Of a stretch of DNA of 64,000 bases, positions 62,317 to 64,000 are shown one piece after another. Numbering within the stretch: position 1 is the first letter of the stretch; every line of letters starts with the position of its first letter. Below the pieces are notes generated by a model that saw only the letters and a program-made list of their open reading frames with translations, ran no database searches and was not told the DNA's origin. This stretch comes from Adiantum capillus-veneris (taxonomy: Eukaryota > Streptophyta > Polypodiopsida > Polypodiales > Pteridaceae), in NCBI GenBank assembly GCA_014529385.2, contig CM043963.1, positions 73,453,912 to 73,517,911 of the forward strand, written 5' to 3'. The position numbers and the translations under genes were made by a program.

Positions 62317-63830
62317 TTAACACATAATTACATGAGAATGATATATTGATTGCATGAGAGATATGCACAAAGATTGGTATGCCCCCCCAAATACACCCGT
62401 TGCTCCAGCGCAAATCGGGAACGGTGCAAAACCCGGTTCTGTCCCATGATATCCCATGAAGAACTGTCCCAAAGCCGCATGAACTCCTAGTCCGCAATGT
62501 TTGGACATCCGCAGGACCGCAATGTGCGGCTTATGCCGTAACACCTGGTACACACGGTGGATTGCACGAATCCACAGCTTTAGCCTCTCCGTCGAAGGCT
62601 CCGGTCGTTGCTCCTCTTCACGCTCTTGGTGACGAGGAAATGTTGATGTAGACAAATCCCCAAAAATCTTGCCGATGGGCCTTGTAAACCTCCGTCAGCA
62701 ACTGTGGATCTATCTCAGGCTGCTCTGGCCAAGGATCCCTTGGAATGAATTGCGTTGGCAAGGAAACAGATGGAGGGGCCTGTGGTAAAGGGGCAAGAGG
62801 AGTATGAATAGGGTAATACCGAGCCAAATATCTATTTAGAGCAGGCCAAAAAGGTGGACATGGCGGGAGACTGAGTGAAAAAGAATGAGCCAGTGTCTCC
62901 ACCCAAAAACAGACTCTGCGCTGCTCCCTACGAAGACGGCGAATCACTCGCTCTGTCATTAGTTGGCAGCTCAGGCTAGCTCACCACGAGTTGTTGGGCT
63001 GGTTGCTGTGTTACCTCCTCATTGGATAGCCTTGACCTCCAGCTCTGCATTTGACCCTTCAAAAAAGTGTGCAGGTCCTCCTGCATTCCACTGCTAGGAC
63101 ATCAAGATCATTCATATTGATCATCCCATCACTAGGATGTGATGCTAAATAATTTTCCAGGCTATTCTGCGTTCGCAATCAAAGAAGTTCTTCTTGGTAT
63201 TCGTTGGGGTACTGCATCCCATCCGCCCCACCACTCATTGACATTCTGCTAGCAATCGGTCTCTGACGATCGCTGCCCAAGCCACTGGCCCAAAGTTGGC
63301 TGAATGCAATACATTACGCGCTTTAGCAGAAATGGTGTAGGTTTTGGCTTGCAACCAAATTTGCTTCCAAGAACTAGCGATACACATCTCTTATCGCTGC
63401 ATCAGTGAGCCCTGACAACTTGTATTCGCCCTTCACTTTCAATCCGAACTTCAGCTCTGCCTCTGCAGCAGGAATAACGTGTGAAGAGCACACAACACCA
63501 TCGCTAGGCAGACAACAACACCTTGAAATTCTTTTAGCTGTTAACTGAATCTGTAGATTGTTGACATGCACCATATCACCCAGAGCTAACTACTCGATCA
63601 AAGCCGTAGCCTGTGGGTGGACAAGGATACTCTACCAATCGAGGTTGGCAAAGACATGCAGCCACAAATCCTGCAACCATGTGTCCATCTGTCTGAGAGC
63701 CAGCTGCTGCACATGAGTAAATGGAATGCACTGTAGCAAAGATGCCGTCATGGTGGCAAAGGCACATAGGAGAAAAGAAGAATCAGAAGTGCAGCCTTGC
63801 GAAAGCCCTGCAAATAGCGCGAACAAAGTA
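62317..63830 (-). pseudogene. Unidentified degenerate coding region
   Basis: One minus-strand phase runs from 63826 to 62618 with several isolated stops. Recognisable protein-like stretches include LRQMDTWLQDLWLHVFANLD, AELKFGLKVKGEYKLSGLTD, then PNEYQEELL, PPCPPFWPALNRYLARYYPI and PQLLTEVYKAHRQDFWGFVY. A shift near 62640 continues in the next phase with ERLKLWIRAIHRVYQVLRHK. The composition (Gln/Leu-rich, Pro-rich linker) could suit a retroelement gag-like or other transposon protein, but no family was recognised. It is downstream of and antisense to the PI-PLC gene. Confidence 0.4.
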
Positions 63831-64000
63831 TAAGGTATCTACTGCATGCACGAAACCACTCACAAAAAGTTCTCAAAAGAGAGCGTGCCACGGTGTCACA
63901 ACCATCATAGCCCTTTTCCCGCTTTTTGCGATTGCATATTAAAGAATCCACAATCATGATTAAGGTGGCTTCCGGCTCTTGTACCACAGCAAAGGGGCAC

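Overview
The window looks like nuclear DNA from a vascular plant with a large, repeat-choked genome. The evidence is abundant plant-type Ty1/copia and Ty3/gypsy elements primed by initiator tRNA-Met, plant LINEs, hAT DUF659 remnants, and one intron-rich plant secreted PI-PLC X-domain gene. Very long pure (GA)n and (GT)n tracts would fit a fern or another large-genome seed-free plant, but that placement is inference.

Layout. 1-6.4 kb: non-coding DNA, two local repeat families, a degenerate zinc-finger protein relic (about 3.0-3.8 kb) and two convergent hAT transposase halves (4.65-5.98 kb). 6.4-31.3 kb: one old LINE (LINE-1) split by four later insertions. A Ty3/gypsy element (9037-23468, minus strand, TSD GTTGG) carries an extra coiled-coil coding region after integrase, and a Ty1/copia element (9448-14627, TSD GGTGT) sits inside its 3' LTR. 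Further right, the LINE was hit by a gag-only copia relic (24398-25813, TSD AAGGC) and, 8 bp away, by an internally deleted chromovirus (25827-30179, TSD AGGGG). 31.3-46 kb: a scrapyard with a coiled-coil fragment like the gypsy 3' ORF, a 5'-truncated copia (32502-34955), a plus-strand gypsy relic (about 36.2-38.1 kb) with a duplicated integrase segment, a gypsy gag relic (about 40.1-40.9 kb), and a copia-gag/chromovirus-gag fusion next to a complete 1.6-kb chromovirus LTR (44152-45752).

46.8-64 kb: the only convincing host gene, a secreted PI-PLC X-domain protein (plus strand, seven phased exons between 47485 and 60738, 3' end not found). A 242-bp MITE-like element lies just upstream. Its 9.0-kb intron 2 contains a second LINE (minus), which is itself split by a 5.9-kb LTR element (49857-55784). 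That element keeps an intact 517-codon gag and a protease remnant but has no reverse transcriptase or integrase. Past the gene are microsatellites and a multiply stopped unidentified coding relic (62317-63830, minus).

The host gene should act alone at the cell surface or in the secretory pathway. Everything else is mobile DNA, mostly dead. The least ordinary items are the gag-only LTR element with a perfect 12-bp palindrome at its LTR end, the gypsy with a 3' coiled-coil ORF, and the CCAAT-box array in the chromovirus LTR. All translations and comparisons were made by eye; no database search was possible.
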